A stretch of DNA of 64,000 nt from Saccoglossus kowalevskii. Lineage: Eukaryota > Hemichordata > Enteropneusta > Harrimaniidae. The position numbers and the translations under genes were made by a program. Below the pieces are notes generated by a model. The model saw nothing but the letters and a program-made list of their open reading frames with translations. It was not told where the DNA came from and did no database searches. The stretch spans positions 80,896 to 144,895 of the forward strand of contig NW_003145288.1 in NCBI RefSeq assembly GCF_000003605.2, given 5' to 3'. How positions within the stretch are numbered: position 1 is the stretch's first letter; every line of letters begins with the position of its first letter. Positions 60,744 to 64,000 of this stretch are shown here, piece by piece.

Positions 60744-61892
60744 CCAAAATACCGACACAACATAATATACTTCATTTGAAATCCAAACGCCATGTGTAAG
60801 ACCCGCCTTTCAAAAATCTTAACCACATGAAGACTGATTGAAAATAATTTATCAGCCAACCGAATATCATTAAACCAACTAACATATTTTTAATGATCTG
60901 ATTAACTTTCACGTTCTTGTTCTACGATGTGTGTGAATGTTCCTATCAAAAGCAATATTATAATGTTGTCGTTTTTTTGTTGTTTTTTTGAGCTTTTATG
61001 AAATCAGCCTGAAATGTACTGTTTTGTTAAAGAAAACAACAATGTTAATTTATTGTACGCTAAGTGGCCATTTGTGGGTGTATAGTGCGCGTGATATGTC
61101 CGAGTACGTCACGTACTACACGTGTGTAGGCTCGTTCGATGCTGGTCGTTGGCACACGAGGTCACATAATCATGCATACGAATGAGCCTAACGGATTTCA
61201 GTGGTTATTGCACGACGTGCTGTGAACGAGGCTGGGTTTGAAGTTTGAACTGGAACAAAATTACCACGTGACAAGACAATGTTCTATTATGTATCAATCG
61301 TGGTCGCTAGATTACTCAGTGTGAAGAACTTTCTAACCATTTGTATTTTAATTTAAACTGGATTTTACACGTTACCTATTTTCGCAAATAAAAACCTTAT
61401 ACCTCTATCGGGTGTGTCTAAATTGTCTTCAAGTTTGAATCCTTAAATACCAGATTAACCGTGTATTAGTGTACTGCAGATAATGCTACAGTCTACATTT
61501 AGAGTTGCGTATGACGTCATTTGTGAATTCAATATTTAATGCATTCAATCATTCGCCGACCTCCGTATTGTATTTCAGCGACAATCTGTTTTATTGAATT
61601 TCAATCTATGTGGATTACACGAAATCCTCGTTCCATTGACGACCTGATGTGTTCATTTAATATCCGAAATAATTCCCACATAGTGAGTGTGTGTGGATTA
61701 TCACATTATCTATAGTGGCAATAAGAATAGACATACGATGCCCATCAAATGTACGTGCTAAATAATACAGCGGGTGTTTTTTATCGTATTTGAGATTTCA
61801 TTTAATCGGAAGACACAATGTGCCACGGAATAGTCTCCATTACCAGAAAAAAAAGAAGGCGAATGAAATTTCAACTTTTTGATCGGATTAGA
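60744..61892. other. Noncoding stretch
   Basis: AT-rich, short accidental ORFs, nothing supported. Confidence 0.45.
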
Positions 61893-62049
61893 TTTAAAGC
61901 GGAAGGGTAGTCACCTGCGCACGCGCGGGAATCGAGTCCCAAGCGACACACGCTAAGAACGCAAAGGCTTGCGGGTAGACGCTTGTTTGTAAAAAGTGAC
62001 ACGCTATGGCCATCTGACGCATGCGTAGGTGACGACTCTCCCGCTTTAA
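61893..62049 (-). mobile_element. MITE family 1, copy 6
   Basis: TTTAAAGCGGAAGGGTAGTC at the left and GACGACTCTCCCGCTTTAA at the right, with inner arms CACCTGCGCACGCG and CGCATGCGTAGGTG. The middle is in reverse orientation compared with the 17.7-18.8 kb copies. 157 bp. Confidence 0.87.
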
Positions 62050-63890
62050 CCAAGTGTAACCCGAAGATGACAGTAATGATACCTTTTTTTTTTCTAAATC
62101 ACTTTCGAGAATATAAACATTTGAGTAAACGTGGATGTTTAGGCGTGTTTTCAACATATAGGGTGTCAATGTCCAACCGTGGGATTACAGTTATATCCAT
62201 GGACTAGAGGGGAATACCATGCAACTCATATCAACATTCCATGACTATCTTAGACCCGATATTTAGTGGTCAGTCTCTTATGCTAAGTTGAAAGTCACCT
62301 TAGCACATACAATTTAGCAATGCTACGACTCACACTCTCTACTACCTATGTAATTAATGATACAATTACGATTTCGTCACTATTTTTGAAAATATGATTG
62401 GCGCGAACAATTTTAAAAAGTTCTCCCCCTAACTTCAACCTGGCACATCAACAAAGATTACATGAATCGAAAACCCGATAAGAATTTCAGTTGGTTTAAT
62501 AATCAGCATTTGAACAGTTTTGAACAAAAATGTATTTGACAAATTGTGATCTCGGGTCGCCTTCCTATATTCATATTATAGTTCACGATATGTTCGTAAT
62601 TATTTGTATCACCTTGAACCTACAAGGTTTCAATTTGACATTACCGTCATAAACAGGAAAGAATCGATTTGGAATTTGACTAACTGAACATACCAAGAAG
62701 GGGAAAAATCACTTTGGAAATAAAGAGCTGGCTAATCAGATTGATGAAGAATGTGTAACAAAAAAAATAGGGAAAGGGAAAAGGAAAACATGGAAAGTGG
62801 AATAGCTATAAACAAGAAAAAGCAATTCGAGTTAAAAAGAATATTTTAGAAGCATTGGAAATCATTGGAAATTCCGGCTACTCGCAACCGTGCTGATATC
62901 CACAAGGAAGCACGTAAATGTATGCCTTGCAACTACGACAGGATGAAAAAACACGGGGACACGGGGTTGTTGGAAGCGATATGCGTGGTGCCACATTCCA
63001 GTTCATGTGGGCCCCCACAGCTTCAGTTCATAATTCCTAGCTGAATTGACCTCGTTTTTTTAAACTTTTTTTTCAAATAATATTTTTTTTGTGTTAAATT
63101 TGCAAATAATTTAAAGTAATTACATACAAAAAAAACCTTACAAAAAGAAATACAGAAACAAAGGATGATCTAGTGTACAAATACAGAATTTAATTACTCA
63201 ACCAATTTTCAGCTTTCTCCTATTTTTCAAAATGTAAGTTGACCTTTTTATTTCTTTTTACAATTTCATATTCAACTTGTCCATTGGAAAGGACAAACAT
63301 CGTAAATGCATAAATACACTTTGTTTTATTCTACATTGATAAATAAACTATTTGAATAAAATTATGATATGGTTTGACATTTTGTTTTCTAAAAAGTTGT
63401 ATATTCCAAAAATAATAATTTTGACAACGTTGATATACCCGTTAACGAAGAACCAGTGAAATAAGTGCATACCAATAGTAATTGGGATTATACATGGCGT
63501 TATTGGAAGAGGCGGATGTTTGAATAACAAACCAATAGGTAAAGGTTCCTGACAACGATAACGTATTGCCTATCAATAACACTCTCATTAGAAATACAAT
63601 AATATTAATTGCCAATAGTGCAATTCCAAAAATCACGAAACCTTCAGTTATCGGAGCGCAGGGTGTTAGGAGACACGGAGGCCAGACTTAGCGAGAAGGT
63701 GAAATTACAAAAATCGTCCGTTGATTGTTGATTGAGTTTAATTATAATACGACCACATTAACTAATCTGGCTAGCTTTTACAACAAATTATATTAAATTG
63801 AGAGTATCAGTTTCCTAATAATGGCCTTAGAAAATGATGTGCCTTCACAGCAACTAGATGAACATACGTAAGCAAGATGTTTAACATCAC
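62050..63890. other. Mostly noncoding stretch with a possible transposase relic
   Basis: AT-rich. At about 62885-63045 the + strand reads ARKCMPCNYDRMKKHGDT and, in another frame, WCHIPVHVGPHSFSS, which faintly resembles the Cys-rich end of piggyBac-type transposases. No start, no catalytic part. Confidence 0.3.
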
Positions 63891-63894
63891 AGTC

Positions 63895-64000
63895 ATATTA
63901 TATTAATCTCCATAATTTCTCCGCATTGACTGCTCCCCTCCATAACCTCACCAGAAAACATCAACCTAAAATGATAAGCTGGAAGGATGTCCACCAGATA
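63895..64000 (+). pseudogene. Second retroelement pol fragment at the right edge
   Basis: The frame through the window end reads YYINLHNFSALTAPL followed by HNLTRKHQPK, the segment between reverse transcriptase and RNase H of gypsy-type pol proteins (Y-Y-R-x-F-I-x-N-F-S, A-P-L-x-x-L-T-x-K). It continues beyond the window. Upstream within the window the frame is lost, so this may be a broken copy or the middle of a longer element. Confidence 0.6.

Overview
The window is animal nuclear DNA: AT-rich, intron-rich and full of repeats, with no bacterial-style gene packing. It holds short exons with GT/AG borders and consistent intron phases, a degenerate Ty3/gypsy-type retroelement, several inverted-repeat (MITE-like) elements, three tandem-repeat arrays and one assembly gap. 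A marine invertebrate fits best. An ApeC-like domain and a Gmr1-like retroelement (a group first described from deuterostomes) lean towards a deuterostome such as a hemichordate, echinoderm or cephalochordate, but the species cannot be fixed from the sequence.

Two related genes on the + strand are the only host genes I can support. Gene A (exons 8777-14087) encodes the visible 362 residues of a type I single-pass membrane protein. It has a glycosylation-site-rich ectodomain ending in a region that matches the C-terminal half of the ApeC (apextrin C-terminal) domain, then a short stalk, a transmembrane exon and a basic, serine-rich tail. Its signal-peptide exon was not found. Gene B (exons 36469-57267) starts with a clear signal peptide, has a cysteine-free Ser/Thr-rich (mucin-like) ectodomain exon, and shares gene A's transmembrane exon (a helix with GTP in its middle) and the same intron phases. 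The two look like duplicated cell-surface proteins whose membrane part is conserved while the ectodomain differs. A recognition or immune role is inferred only from what is known of ApeC proteins.

Layout. 1-8.8 kb: one inverted-repeat element cut by the window edge and one divergent dispersed repeat, otherwise noncoding. 8.8-14.1 kb: gene A. 15.7-18.9 kb: inverted-repeat elements, including three copies of one family within 1.2 kb. 21.1-32.1 kb: a repeat island with, in order, a minus-strand pseudogene of a dispersed invertebrate family, a 38-bp minisatellite of about 2.7 kb, a 22-bp satellite, a dead Gmr1-like retroelement, the same 22-bp satellite again, and a 300-bp inverted-repeat element. 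36.5-58.7 kb: gene B, whose 19-kb first intron contains an assembly gap and a 36-bp CpG-rich satellite. 59.6-62.1 kb: a divergent repeat, an 812-bp TTAA-flanked element and another inverted-repeat copy. The right edge runs into a second retroelement pol fragment.

The most interesting item is the gene A/gene B pair: phase-1 ectodomain exons in front of one conserved transmembrane module. The retroelement is the next: integrase lies before reverse transcriptase, and the gag is SCAN-like.
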